From the NCBI GenBank assembly GCA_027618565.1, contig JAQCEQ010000016.1, positions 1-57,367 on the forward strand: a DNA stretch of 57,367 nucleotides, read 5' to 3'. Positions 16,805 through 26,198 of this stretch are shown piece after piece. Position 1 is the first letter of the stretch. Every line of letters starts with the position of its first letter. The notes beneath the pieces were generated by a model that saw only the letters and a list, made by a program, of their open reading frames with translations, had not been told where the DNA came from and did not search any database. This DNA comes from Planctomycetota bacterium (GTDB lineage Bacteria; Planctomycetota; Phycisphaerae; Phycisphaerales; SM1A02). Made by a program: the position numbers and the translations under genes.

Positions 16805-17943
16805 CTACCCGCCAGTCGCGCCACGAGCCGTGGACCCGTGCGCCGGAATCAGGAATTCCGGGGGATCGGGAAGCTTGTCCACCCAAGGGTCGCCCGGCTC
16901 CGGTTCTCCTGACCCCACCTGGAATCGTCGAATCGACTTGGTGGCACGGTCGCCGACATAGACCCAGGTACCGTCGCTGCTGACGATCGACGGCTCGTCG
17001 ATCTTGATGCTCTCGGGGAGGAAACGCGCCACCGAACTCCCGCGCGAATCGGTCTTCCACACCGTCTTTGCCCCGCGGTCACCCACCAGCATCGTGTCGG
17101 TCCCGGGCAGGAAGTGCGCCTGGATGGCCTTCTGGATGCCGTTCGATTGATCCACCACGACGCGCACCTGCGTGCCAGTCGACACGTCCCATGCGGTGAT
17201 CCGAGCATCACGGTCAACGGCGTAGAGCAACCCATCCGGACCAAAGGTGATCCCTCGCGGCGTGTCCAGCCCCGTCGCCGATATCTTGGCCGAGGGGACG
17301 ATCACTCCCGGCTCGGCATGCGCCTCTGCGCCGGGGCCGGGAGAGGGGCGCCCGGGCTGGCGCCGTGCAGACCCTGGTAGCGAGTGATGGTCTGCGTGTC
17401 TTGGTTCGCGGCATACACATTGCCGTCGGGGCCAACGGCAATCTCGTACGGATGCTGCAGGCTGGGGTTGCCGGTGCCGCCCTTCACGAACACCGACACG
17501 AACGCCCGCCTCCCGTCCGGGTCGGGGAGCCCATACCGGAGGATCTGGGTGTCGTTCTTGAACGCGCTCACCACCAAGAGCGTGCCGTCGGGCAAGTGGC
17601 ACAGGCCACGAGGCAGCGTGAGCTGGTTGCCGGCCGTCACGGTCGCCGGCATGTCCACCACGGTCGTCGCGCTGCCAAACTCGTCCAGCCCGATGACATG
17701 GTTGGCATCGCTCGTCGTCCCGCCATGCATGTCCAGGTACCAAGCGGTTGTCGATCCATGCCCCCAGCCTCCACCCGTGTCCGCAGTCGAGCTGGTGCCG
17801 ATATTCGGGTTCCGTGGGTGGCGATCGCAGCCGGGGGTGAACACAGCGATGGCACAGCCGACGGCACCGATGGCGGCACCGAGGCGGAGCGTCGGGAGGG
17901 AGGCTCGCCATCCACAGGCTTGCGGTAGCTGGGTCTTGATCAC
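16805..17943 (-). pseudogene. NHL-type beta-propeller lipoprotein, frameshifted
   Basis: Two frames on this strand together encode about 379 aa of one protein. The first part (17943 to about 17320) starts with a signal peptide ending in lipobox FTPGC. It contains propeller-like repeats such as LPRGLCHLPDGTLLV and PYEIAVGPDGNVYAANQDT. The second part (about 17340 to 16805) continues with DTPRGITFGPDGLLYAVDRD and WVYVGDRATKSIRRF. The switch lies in a GC-rich run near 17310-17345, and one missing base would explain it. It is either a real inactivation or an assembly error. The product would be an outer-surface lipoprotein of the NHL/SMP-30 propeller type with unknown ligand. Confidence 0.75.
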
Positions 17944-17966
17944 GCGGGGACTGTATCTTCATCTGG

Positions 17967-18725
17967 ATGCATTCGATCGTCCCGATCTTGGCCGATGACA
18001 AGCATTCCGTCTCCGAGTTGCTTCAGCGCTTCGGCGTCGGTAGCACCAGTGCCACTACACCGAGCGTGACCGAGGGGTTCAAGACCTTCCTCGACATGGG
18101 GACCGTGGCAGATCTCCTAGTTGGATACGGCTTTGCGCTGCTCCTCGCCTCGGCCATCGCCTGGCACCCCAAGCGGATGAGTGTGCGCCGCGCGGACCGG
18201 CTCCTGGGCCGAGAAGGAATCCTTCTCCTCCTGGGGCTCATCGGGGCCACGGTCGCACTCCTGGTGATGGTCCACCCGTCGCTTGGCCTGGTGGTCTTCG
18301 GCATCGGTGGGCTGGTCCGATTCCGCACCACCCTGGATGACCCCGAGCTCACTAGCAAGGGAATCGTCACCCTGGTCATCGGTCTCGCCTGCGGAACAGG
18401 CGCCTACCTCCCCGCGACGATCGTTGCCGTCATCACCTGGGCGCTGGTCTGGTTCATCGACAACCGAGCCACCTACCGCGTACGCATCGGCACCAAGGGC
18501 GAGGCGCGACGATCACTCAACAACGAGGACGGCCGGCTCATCGCCGACATCGTGCGCGCCGAGCGGATCCATGTTGTCAACTCCGCACTCGAGGCTCGCA
18601 AGAATCGGCTCAGCCTCCACCTTCGTGCACCCGCCCACCTGGACGAGGCGCAGATCCTGGCCGCCGTCAAGTCGGCGCTGCCGGCCGATGTCGCTGCCTC
18701 GAAGGTGCGAATCGAGCTGATCTGA
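17967..18725 (+). CDS. Integral membrane protein, DUF4956/MgtC-like
   Basis: This 252-aa protein has about four hydrophobic segments between residues 45 and 165. The central segment FGIGGLVRFRTTLDDPELT resembles the conserved RFRT motif of DUF4956/MgtC-like membrane proteins. A soluble C-terminal domain of about 80 residues follows and looks like a small alpha/beta ferredoxin-like fold. Function is not known; related proteins are often next to polyphosphate or cell-envelope genes, which is not the case here. It starts 24 bp from the divergent lipoprotein gene and converges on the EF-G-like gene. Confidence 0.6.
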   Translation: MHSIVPILADDKHSVSELLQRFGVGSTSATTPSVTEGFKTFLDMGTVADLLVGYGFALLLASAIAWHPKRMSVRRADRLLGREGILLLLGLIGATVALLVMVHPSLGLVVFGIGGLVRFRTTLDDPELTSKGIVTLVIGLACGTGAYLPATIVAVITWALVWFIDNRATYRVRIGTKGEARRSLNNEDGRLIADIVRAERIHVVNSALEARKNRLSLHLRAPAHLDEAQILAAVKSALPADVAASKVRIELI

Positions 18726-18738
18726 TCGATCCGCCGCG

Positions 18739-20799
18739 TCAGGCCTCCTGCAGCACCGGCTTGAACGCCGCCATCAATTCACGCTGCGTCGACGCGGGTG
18801 CCGCCTCGTGGTGGCTCAGTTCCATCGTGTAACTGCCCGAACCCCCGGTCATCGACTTGAGCGAACTGGCGTAGGTCATGAGCTCACTGAGCGGTGCCAC
18901 CGCGCGAATGATGGCTTGCCCACTGGGCAGCGTGTCGGTGCCGTGCACGCGAGCGCGCTTGCCGCTCAGGTCGCCCACCAGTCCGCCGATGGACGCAACC
19001 GGGCAGGTCACCTCCAACGAAACGAACGGCTCCAGGAGCGTGGGCTTCGCCTTCATGATGGCATCGATGAACGCCCACTTGCCCGCCTGGATGAATGCGA
19101 TCTCCTTGCTGTCCACGGGGTGGTGCTTGCCGTCGTAGATCTCCACCCGCACACCGCGCAGCGGGTACCCGGCGAACACTCCCGTGCCCAGCACCTGCTT
19201 GATTCCCTTCTCGATCGCGGGAAAGAACTGGCGCGGCACGCTGCCGCCAACCGTGCCGTCGACAAACTCAAGTGCGGGGGCGTTGCCCTCCATCGCACCA
19301 GGGAGCGGCTCCACGCGCAGGTACACCTCGCCAAACTGCCCTGCTCCGCCCGACTGCTTCTTGTGCCGGTGATGCCCCTCCGCCTTGCCGGCGATCGTCT
19401 CGGTGTACGCCACCTTTGGCTGGTGGCTCTCCACCTCCACGCTGAACCGGTCCTTCAGCATCTGGATCTTGGACCGCAGGTGCAGGTCGCCCAGGCCATG
19501 GATCACCAGTTCCCCGGTGCCAGTCACATGTTCCACTTCAAAGGTCGGATCCTCGGCGGTCATCTTGTGGAGGGCCTCGCCCAGCTTGGCCTCCGCCGAG
19601 CGCGTCGCCGCCTCGATCGCCAGGCCGGCCATCGGCCTGGGAAACGGCAACGCCAGCAGGTGCAGCCCCGCGGGGTGCGCTTCCGTGTGCAGCGTGGCGT
19701 TGAAGTGCGTCTCGTCCACCTTGGTGATGACGCCGATGTCGCCCGCGACCACCTCGTGAGCCTCCTTCAGGTGGTGTCCCGCCGGGTGGTGCACATGCGG
19801 GATCCGCGTTGGCTTGGAATGGTCATCGATGGTGACATGGGCTCCGTGGGCCAGTGTGCCCTGGTGGACCTTGAAGAAGGCCATGCGACCCGCATACTGG
19901 TCGCTGGCGATCTTGAACACATGAGCCACCAGCGCGTCGTCGGCCTTCATCGACGGCGAGAACGACTCCGTCCGGCCGTCGTCATGGTCGATGACGAACT
20001 TGCGTGGATTCCCCTCGCAAGGGCTGGGACAGAGCTTCACGATGTCGGCCAGAAGCTGGGCCACGCCCACACCGTCCCGGGCACTCACGAAGGCGACTGG
20101 GATGATGTGCCGGGTCCGCAGGGCCCTCTCAAACGGCTCGTGCATCCTCGCGGCATCGATCTTCTTTCCGGAGAGGTAATCGTCCATCACGGCATCGTCC
20201 ATCTCGACAACCGCGTCCATCATCTGGTCGTGAAACCCCTTGACATCGCCGATGTCGGAACTGCCTGACTCGTTCTCGAAGCAGTCCACGACGCCGTGGC
20301 CATGACCGGTGGGGAGGTCCACGGGACGGCAGATCTCGCCGAACTCCTCCTGGATCGCCGCCAGCACGATCTCCTCGTCCTCCACGGCGTCGATCTTGTT
20401 GACGATGATCATGGTGGGCAGGTCACGCTGCGCACAGACGCTCATCATGCGACGCGTGACATTCTGGATGCCATTCACGCCGTCGATCACCAGCAGCGCC
20501 ACCTCCACGGCGGGCAGCACGCCGATCGCCTGTCCAAGGAAGTCGGCCGCGCCCGGAGTGTCGATGAGGTTGATCGTGCATCCGCCGTGGCTGAAGCGCA
20601 CCACCGTGGCATCGACGGTCGTGTGGAACTGCTTGCTCAACGCATCGGCGCCGGACTGCGTGTTCCCTGCCTCGACCGTCCCTTTCGTCGGAATCGCGCC
20701 GGACTCGGCGAGCAGGGCCTCGACCAAGGTGGTCTTGCCCGAGCCGGCGCCTCCTACGATTGCCAGGTTGCGAATGTCTGCGGTTGCAAGTGTGGCCAT
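18739..20799 (-). CDS. Elongation factor G-like GTPase (EF-G paralogue)
   Basis: This 686-aa translational GTPase has P-loop GGAGSGKT (residues 16-23), DTPGAADF near 80 and NKID for guanine recognition. Domains II, III, IV (GGAGQFGEVYLRVEPL, GVRVEIYDGKHHPVDS) and V follow as in EF-G. The catalytic His of the DTPGH motif is Ala84, as in other EF-G-like or EF-G2 proteins with altered switch II. It is probably not the housekeeping translocase; a recycling, fidelity or stress role is possible. The ATG at 20799 follows a strong AAAGGAGG site, so the longer open frame upstream is not used. Confidence 0.85.
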   Translation of the reverse strand: MATLATADIRNLAIVGGAGSGKTTLVEALLAESGAIPTKGTVEAGNTQSGADALSKQFHTTVDATVVRFSHGGCTINLIDTPGAADFLGQAIGVLPAVEVALLVIDGVNGIQNVTRRMMSVCAQRDLPTMIIVNKIDAVEDEEIVLAAIQEEFGEICRPVDLPTGHGHGVVDCFENESGSSDIGDVKGFHDQMMDAVVEMDDAVMDDYLSGKKIDAARMHEPFERALRTRHIIPVAFVSARDGVGVAQLLADIVKLCPSPCEGNPRKFVIDHDDGRTESFSPSMKADDALVAHVFKIASDQYAGRMAFFKVHQGTLAHGAHVTIDDHSKPTRIPHVHHPAGHHLKEAHEVVAGDIGVITKVDETHFNATLHTEAHPAGLHLLALPFPRPMAGLAIEAATRSAEAKLGEALHKMTAEDPTFEVEHVTGTGELVIHGLGDLHLRSKIQMLKDRFSVEVESHQPKVAYTETIAGKAEGHHRHKKQSGGAGQFGEVYLRVEPLPGAMEGNAPALEFVDGTVGGSVPRQFFPAIEKGIKQVLGTGVFAGYPLRGVRVEIYDGKHHPVDSKEIAFIQAGKWAFIDAIMKAKPTLLEPFVSLEVTCPVASIGGLVGDLSGKRARVHGTDTLPSGQAIIRAVAPLSELMTYASSLKSMTGGSGSYTMELSHHEAAPASTQRELMAAFKPVLQEA

Positions 20800-21015
20800 G
20801 ATGGGCCTCCTTTCAATGATGTCCGGCGTGCCGGTCGACGCTGGCCGGGGCGCACCAAGACGAGTATCGCTCAATCCTGTGATAGCGCAAACTTGGCTCC
20901 CGATTCAACGCAAAGTTTTTCCACGGGTTTCCCTCCCGGGATGCGCTACGCTCCCTCCGTTGGAGCCGACGACGCCCAAGTGCCGGCCGGAGTTGTCGTC
21001 GTTTCTGCGCGACCC

Positions 21016-22533
21016 ATGCACTGCAGACATCGAACGCCTGCGTCGCACTGGAGAACACATCGACCCTCGGTCACGGCCCTGCTCACGGCCCTGCTCGCGG
21101 TCGTCGCGGGACTGGCCGGATGCGATGCCCCCCTTCGCCAGCCCAACATCCTCCTCATTTTCTGCGACGACCTTGGTTCGGGCGACCTTGGGTGCACGGG
21201 AAGCGAACGCATTCGCACTCCCCACATCGACCAGCTTCGCGCCGAAGGCATGCTCTTCACCCAGGCGTACTCCTCGGCCTGCGTCTGTGCGCCAAGCCGG
21301 TGCTCGATCCTTACGGGGCTGTCGGGTGCACACGCACAGATTCGAGACAACGGCGAATTGCCCAATGCCGGCAACGGGAGGTTTGGCGGCCAGTGCGCGA
21401 TCGCGGCGGGCACGGCGACGATGGCTCGACAGCTGCAGCAGAGCGGCTACCGCACCGCCTGCTTTGGGAAGTGGGGACTTGGCGGCATTGCGCAGCCCGA
21501 GGGCCACCCGCTGGACCAGGGGTTTGATCGCTTCTACGGCTACCTCTGCCAGCGGCACGCGCACGACTTCTATCCTGGGTACCTCGAGAGTGACCGGGAT
21601 CAGATCGCGCTCGATCAGGGACCGGACGGCCGCGCGGCGTACTCGACCGACCTCATCACGGAAGCTTCGCTTTCTTGGATCGAGGCCCAAGCGAGGCCTG
21701 TGAGAGTTGCTCCCAACGACAACGCGCCCGCTCCACCTTGGTTCCTCTACTACGCCACGACCGTCCCGCATCTCGCCCTCCAGGTGCCCGATGAAAGCCT
21801 GGCGGAATACACGGCGCTGGGATGGGACGATCCCGCCTACGAAGGCGGCAAGGGATACAAGCCACACGCGCACCCGAGGGCGGCGTACGCCGCGATGATC
21901 ACCCGCATGGACCGCGATGTCGGAAGGCTGCTGCGCGCCGCTGCGGCCACCGGCGACGGACGGGAGACCATCGTCGTCTTCACCAGCGACAACGGCGGGA
22001 CCTTTGCGCTGGGAGGGTTTGATCCCGAGTTCTTCCAGACCAACCGTGGGCTTCGCGGAGCCAAGACGCAGCTCTACGAAGGAGGCATCCGCGTGCCGCT
22101 CATCGTGCGCTGGCGCGGCGTGACCACCCCGGGCTCCACCTGTCCCGTCCCCGTGATCGGCTACGACCTCTTTGCCACGCTGCTCGCAGCCGCCGGCGCA
22201 GTCGCCCCACACAGCGACAGCCATGACCTTCGCGCCGTCATCGAACACTGCGATCCCGACGCGCGCCCGACCGCCTTCGTGTGGGAACACCCGTCGGGAA
22301 AGGGTTGGCGTGCCGCTCGACTGGGAGACTGGAAGTGTGTCGTGCTTCGCGCGAAGGACCCGGAGAACTGCAAGGTTCAACTCTTCGACCTGGCCACCGA
22401 CCCAACGGAATCGAACGATGTCGCCAGCGCGCATCCCGAGGTCGTCGCTCGGTTCGTAGAGTTCTTCAATCAGCGCAGCCCGGCGACCGAGGCCTCCTGG
22501 GACTTCCCCCCGTTGACTCCGCCAACGGACTGA
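21016..22533 (+). CDS. Arylsulfatase-family lipoprotein
   Basis: This protein of about 505 aa is a type I sulfatase. NILLIFCDDLGSGDLGC supplies the two N-terminal metal-binding Asp residues. CAPSRCSILTG is the formylglycine motif (Cys in CxPxR), so it needs anaerobic or FGE-type maturation encoded elsewhere. FTSDNGG near residue 325 provides further metal ligands, and GGIRVPLIVRW is also typical. The N-terminus chosen at 21016 carries a signal peptide with lipobox LAGC, predicting a lipid-anchored exported enzyme. An ATG at 20941 would add 25 atypical residues. The substrate is probably a sulfated polysaccharide, as expected for planctomycetes; the exact sugar is unknown. Confidence 0.88.
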   Translation: MHCRHRTPASHWRTHRPSVTALLTALLAVVAGLAGCDAPLRQPNILLIFCDDLGSGDLGCTGSERIRTPHIDQLRAEGMLFTQAYSSACVCAPSRCSILTGLSGAHAQIRDNGELPNAGNGRFGGQCAIAAGTATMARQLQQSGYRTACFGKWGLGGIAQPEGHPLDQGFDRFYGYLCQRHAHDFYPGYLESDRDQIALDQGPDGRAAYSTDLITEASLSWIEAQARPVRVAPNDNAPAPPWFLYYATTVPHLALQVPDESLAEYTALGWDDPAYEGGKGYKPHAHPRAAYAAMITRMDRDVGRLLRAAAATGDGRETIVVFTSDNGGTFALGGFDPEFFQTNRGLRGAKTQLYEGGIRVPLIVRWRGVTTPGSTCPVPVIGYDLFATLLAAAGAVAPHSDSHDLRAVIEHCDPDARPTAFVWEHPSGKGWRAARLGDWKCVVLRAKDPENCKVQLFDLATDPTESNDVASAHPEVVARFVEFFNQRSPATEASWDFPPLTPPTD

Positions 22534-22627
22534 CCCGCGATGGCGGGGTTATGGCGCCTGCGCAGCCATGGCGCAGAGAATCCCTATGAATACTTGCTTC
22601 CGCTCCCATCGCGCCTACCTTTGGCAG

Positions 22628-24118
22628 ATGCGATCCCCCACCGCCGCGTTGTCACTTGGACTGTTCTGCGCTCTCGCGCTGGCCTCGTTGGCACCCCCCG
22701 CGAATGCGGCAACTCGATATGTCAACGTCAATCTCCAGAGTGGCGCCAATGACGGCTCGTCCTGGGACAACGCCTACCGTGGCGTCAACGGCGTGGCGCT
22801 CGCGCTTGTGGCCAGCACGAGTGGCGACCAGGTCTGGGTGGCTGCGGGAACCTACAAGCCCACGACAGCGACAACGCGCACGGCGTACCACACGCTGAAG
22901 ACGGGCGTCGCGGTGTACGGTGGGTTCGTCGGCGATGAGGCCACGCTGGAGGAGAGGGACATCGTCGCCTACGAGACAATTCTCTCTGGCGACTTGCTTG
23001 GCAACGACACGCCCACGAGCGGCTACACGGAGAACTCCTACCACGTGATCTACTGCGTCGGCACGACCACATCGGGCACGGTGGACGGCTTCACGATCAA
23101 GGGTGGATACGCCAACTCCGCGACATCGAACCAAGACAAGGGAGGCGCCGTGCTCATCCTGAGCGGCTCCGCCCCCACCTTCCGCGATTGTCGGTTTGAG
23201 CGCAATCGATGCACCTTCGGCGGCGGCGTGGGGTATGTGAACGCCTCCAGCCCCACCTTCGAGCGCTGCACCTTTGCCGACAACACCGGCGGCGGCTACG
23301 GCGGCGGCTTTGACATGTCCACCAGCGTCAACGCCACCTTCAACAACTGCCAGTTCCTTCGGAACTCCGCGGCGCGAGCGGGCGCGGTCGAGGCTTACAG
23401 CGGCACGCAGTTCAAGGCGACCAACTGCATCTTCGTGGGCAACACCTGCTCCAATTCTGGAGCCAACGCCGGTGGCGCGGTCTGGAGCGGCGTGAGCAGC
23501 ACCTCCACGCTTCGTAACTGCACATTCTCAGCGAATCAATGCACCGGGGGGACGGCGGGCGGAGGCTTCCTCAATGCCGGCGGCACCAGTTCCGTGATCA
23601 ACTGCATCTTCTGGGCCAACACCGGTTCCACCGGCTCCACGGTGAGCAACCAGATCACCAACTCCGGCGGCACGACCGCGGCGACCTACTCCACCATCCA
23701 GAATGGGTACACCGGCACCGGCAACACCAGCGTCGATCCGCTCTTCGTCGATGCTGTCGGCGGCAACCATCGATTGCAGGACAACTCTCCCTCGATCGAT
23801 GCGGGAGCCAATTCGGGCGCTGGCACCGGCAACACCGTGGACCTAGATGGCAACCCGCGGTTTGTGGACCACCCGGGCGTCGTTGATACCGGCATCGGCA
23901 CCGCACCCATCGTCGACCGCGGCGCCTACGAGTCGCAGGTCGCGGCCTCACCCTGCTCGGGCGACTCCAACGCTGACGGGCTGGTGGACGCCGTCGATCT
24001 CGCCAATGTGCTCGCCGGATGGGGAGCGAGCGGCGGTAATGGTGATGTCAATGCCGACGGCACCATCGACGGAGTCGATCTTGCGCTGGTCTTGGGGGGC
24101 TGGGGCGCCTGCCCCTAA
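22628..24118 (+). CDS. Secreted right-handed beta-helix protein with C-terminal dockerin-type domain
   Basis: This protein of about 496 aa has a signal peptide ending near PPANA. It is rich in Asn, Gly, Thr and Ser, with repeated short strands such as FRDCRFERNRC, FERCTFADNTG, FNNCQFLRNSA and LRNCTFSANQC that build a parallel beta-helix (pectate-lyase/choice-of-anchor type). The last 55 residues hold two calcium-binding dockerin-like repeats, GDSNADGLVDAVDLANVLAG and GDVNADGTIDGVDLALVLGG, each ending in GWG. Planctomycetes of the Phycisphaerae carry many such anchored proteins. No catalytic residues are evident, so an adhesion or polysaccharide-binding role is as likely as enzymatic. Upstream ATGs at 22568 and 22586 are possible starts. 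Confidence 0.82.
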   Translation: MRSPTAALSLGLFCALALASLAPPANAATRYVNVNLQSGANDGSSWDNAYRGVNGVALALVASTSGDQVWVAAGTYKPTTATTRTAYHTLKTGVAVYGGFVGDEATLEERDIVAYETILSGDLLGNDTPTSGYTENSYHVIYCVGTTTSGTVDGFTIKGGYANSATSNQDKGGAVLILSGSAPTFRDCRFERNRCTFGGGVGYVNASSPTFERCTFADNTGGGYGGGFDMSTSVNATFNNCQFLRNSAARAGAVEAYSGTQFKATNCIFVGNTCSNSGANAGGAVWSGVSSTSTLRNCTFSANQCTGGTAGGGFLNAGGTSSVINCIFWANTGSTGSTVSNQITNSGGTTAATYSTIQNGYTGTGNTSVDPLFVDAVGGNHRLQDNSPSIDAGANSGAGTGNTVDLDGNPRFVDHPGVVDTGIGTAPIVDRGAYESQVAASPCSGDSNADGLVDAVDLANVLAGWGASGGNGDVNADGTIDGVDLALVLGGWGACP

Positions 24119-24154
24119 TCACCGCAGGCGTGCCGCCGCGCCTACGATCGCGCC

Positions 24155-25450
24155 ATGGCCAAGACCGCCGCGCTGACCTCGTCCAATCGGTCCATCGCTC
24201 CCAGCATCGAGCTCCGTGAGTACGCCAGCCGACGCGAACGCCTGCTCAAGGCGCTTGACGGTCATGTGGCGATCGTTCCCGCCGGAGAGGCTGACGCGTC
24301 GCTGCACCACCCGTGGGTGCCGCACGCACACTTCACGTATCTCACCGGCGTCACTGACGAGCCGGGCGCGACACTGGTCCTGGACTCCGCTCATCCGGTG
24401 GCCTCCAAGCGATGCACACTCCTCCTGCGACCGCTCAACCCCGAGGTGGAGAAGTGGGACGGATTCCGCGCGGAACTCTCTTCCGCGCTGCGAGCCCGCT
24501 ACGGCATCTCAAGCGTGATGCGGATCTCGATGCTCCCGCGCCTGCTCCTGGAGGCCGCGCGCCGCTCCCGAAAGTTGGCAGCGGTCATGCCTTTGGCACC
24601 CTTCAACGCACCGGTCTCCTCGGACTTGGCCATCCTTCGATCGCAGGCCGAGCGGATTCCTGGCTGTTCGATCATCGATCGATCCGGGCTGATTCCGGCG
24701 ATGCGCGCCGCCAAGAGCAAGGCTGAGATCGGCTGCATCCGGCACGCGGGCGAGATCTCCGCGCACGGGTTCAACGCCGCGCTGGCAGTGATGCGCGCCG
24801 GAATCACCGAGTTTGATGTCCAGGAAGCGATGGAGCACGCGTATCGGACGAACGGAGCACGGGACACGGCCTACCGCACGATCGCGGGCTCTGGCTTCAA
24901 CGCGACGGTCCTCCATTACCACGCCAACGACCAAGTGCTGGCGGATGGCGACCTGGTCGTCCTGGATTCCGGCGCGGCCTTCGGCGGCTATGCCAGCGAT
25001 GTCACGCGCACCTATCCGGTGAGCGGGCGATTCACGGCGCGGCAGCGCGAGCTCTACTCGATCGTGCTCAAGTCACTGGAAGCCGGCATCAAGGCGTGCC
25101 GCGCTGGGACAACCCTTGGCACCATCGACGCCGCGTGCCGCAAGGTCATCAACGATGCCGGCCATGGCGATGCGTTCATCCATGGCGCCGGGCACCACTT
25201 GGGGCTGGAGGTGCATGATTCGTCTCCCGATGCGCCTCTCCCTGACGGGGCCGTGGTGACGGTCGAGCCCGGCATCTACCTGCCGGGCGAGAAGATCGGC
25301 ATTCGGATCGAGGACGACATCGTCTGCACCAAGAAGGGCCCGATCAACCTCACGGGCTCAATCCCCAAGTCGATTGCGGACATCGAGCGCGCGATGGGTG
25401 CATCCATTGGTGCCTCCAAGCGAGCCTCCGCGCGCCGCCGCCCGCGCTAG
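24155..25450 (+). CDS. pepP: Xaa-Pro aminopeptidase (M24B)
   Basis: This 431-aa protein has the two-domain prolidase/aminopeptidase P layout. The N-terminal domain spans residues 1-175. The C-terminal pita-bread domain has all five metal ligands in sequence: Asp in LVVLDSGAA, Asp in YASDVTRTYP, His in HGAGHHLGLEVHD, Glu in VEPGIYLPGEK and Glu in RIEDDIV. It removes N-terminal residues preceding proline in the cytoplasm. The C-terminal 25 residues are a basic low-complexity tail that runs into a 26-bp tandem duplication containing the stop codon. Confidence 0.92.
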   Translation: MAKTAALTSSNRSIAPSIELREYASRRERLLKALDGHVAIVPAGEADASLHHPWVPHAHFTYLTGVTDEPGATLVLDSAHPVASKRCTLLLRPLNPEVEKWDGFRAELSSALRARYGISSVMRISMLPRLLLEAARRSRKLAAVMPLAPFNAPVSSDLAILRSQAERIPGCSIIDRSGLIPAMRAAKSKAEIGCIRHAGEISAHGFNAALAVMRAGITEFDVQEAMEHAYRTNGARDTAYRTIAGSGFNATVLHYHANDQVLADGDLVVLDSGAAFGGYASDVTRTYPVSGRFTARQRELYSIVLKSLEAGIKACRAGTTLGTIDAACRKVINDAGHGDAFIHGAGHHLGLEVHDSSPDAPLPDGAVVTVEPGIYLPGEKIGIRIEDDIVCTKKGPINLTGSIPKSIADIERAMGASIGASKRASARRRPR

Positions 25451-25481
25451 TCGCCCCGCGCCGCCGCCCGCGCTAGTCCCC
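25431..25481. repeat. Tandem duplication (26-bp period) across convergent stop codons
   Basis: CGCGCCGCCGCCCGCG followed by CTAGTC occurs at 25431 and again at 25457, about 1.9 copies with 24 of 26 positions matching. CTAG is self-complementary: the first copy supplies the TAG of pepP on the plus strand and the second supplies the TAG of the phosphatase gene on the minus strand. Confidence 0.7.
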
Positions 25482-26198
25482 GCCGGGGGTTCCGTACGAC
25501 GCCCACGAGCCCTCGCCGGTCAACCGATCCCAGGCCTGCAAGACTTCGTCAAAGCTGGAAGCGATGGCGTCCGCCCCGGCCGCCACGGCGGGTCGATGCG
25601 CGTGTTCCGTGTAAGCCACAAACGCCTCCACCGCTCCCGCCTGCTTCGCCTCCAAGTCGGTGGCTCCGTCGCCCACCAGCACGATGGGCGCGTAGAGACC
25701 ACGATCGGATCGCAACTGCCGGATCGTCTGGGGCTTCCCACCCGCCCGGGCCAGGGTGCTGCTGGGATCGATCCCAGCGCACTGGCCACGACTGTCGAAG
25801 CGAAGCCGGTTGGCGTGGCAATGTGCGCCCAGGATGCCCAGCGACTCGCACACCGGCGCCACCCACTCGATGAATCCTCCGCTCACGACATGGATGCGCG
25901 ATGAACGGTGCGCGATCGTCTCGCGGTGCTTGGCGAACGACGGTGTGATGCAGCCGCGGAGGTGCTCGATGAGCGGAGGGAGCGCCTCTCGCGAGAACGA
26001 CAGCAGAGCCATCCGCTGCGCGAGGCTCTCTTGGATGGACATCGAGCCTTCCATGCCGGCACGGGTGATGGCTTCGATGCGAGCCACGACTTCGTCGCGT
26101 GTGGGCGAATGCTTGAGCACCATGCGCGCCAGCTCATCCAAGGCTTCCACGCTCACGATCGTGCTGTCAAAGTCCAGGATGAGCGTGCCGCGCCTCAT
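25473..26198 (-). CDS. serB: HAD-family phosphatase, SerB-like phosphoserine phosphatase
   Basis: This 241-aa protein has HAD motif I LILDFDSTIVSVEALDELA (nucleophile and acid Asp), motif II in HVVSGGF with Ser, and motif III/IV VGDGATDLEAKQAG. The order and the segment between motifs I and II (four-helix cap) match SerB-type phosphoserine phosphatases, which make L-serine. No ACT domain is present. The ATG at 26198 overlaps the stop of the upstream membrane-protein gene by 4 bp. Other small-molecule HAD phosphatases of this branch (for example thrH-like) cannot be excluded. Confidence 0.78.
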   Translation of the reverse strand: MRRGTLILDFDSTIVSVEALDELARMVLKHSPTRDEVVARIEAITRAGMEGSMSIQESLAQRMALLSFSREALPPLIEHLRGCITPSFAKHRETIAHRSSRIHVVSGGFIEWVAPVCESLGILGAHCHANRLRFDSRGQCAGIDPSSTLARAGGKPQTIRQLRSDRGLYAPIVLVGDGATDLEAKQAGAVEAFVAYTEHAHRPAVAAGADAIASSFDEVLQAWDRLTGEGSWASYGTPGGD

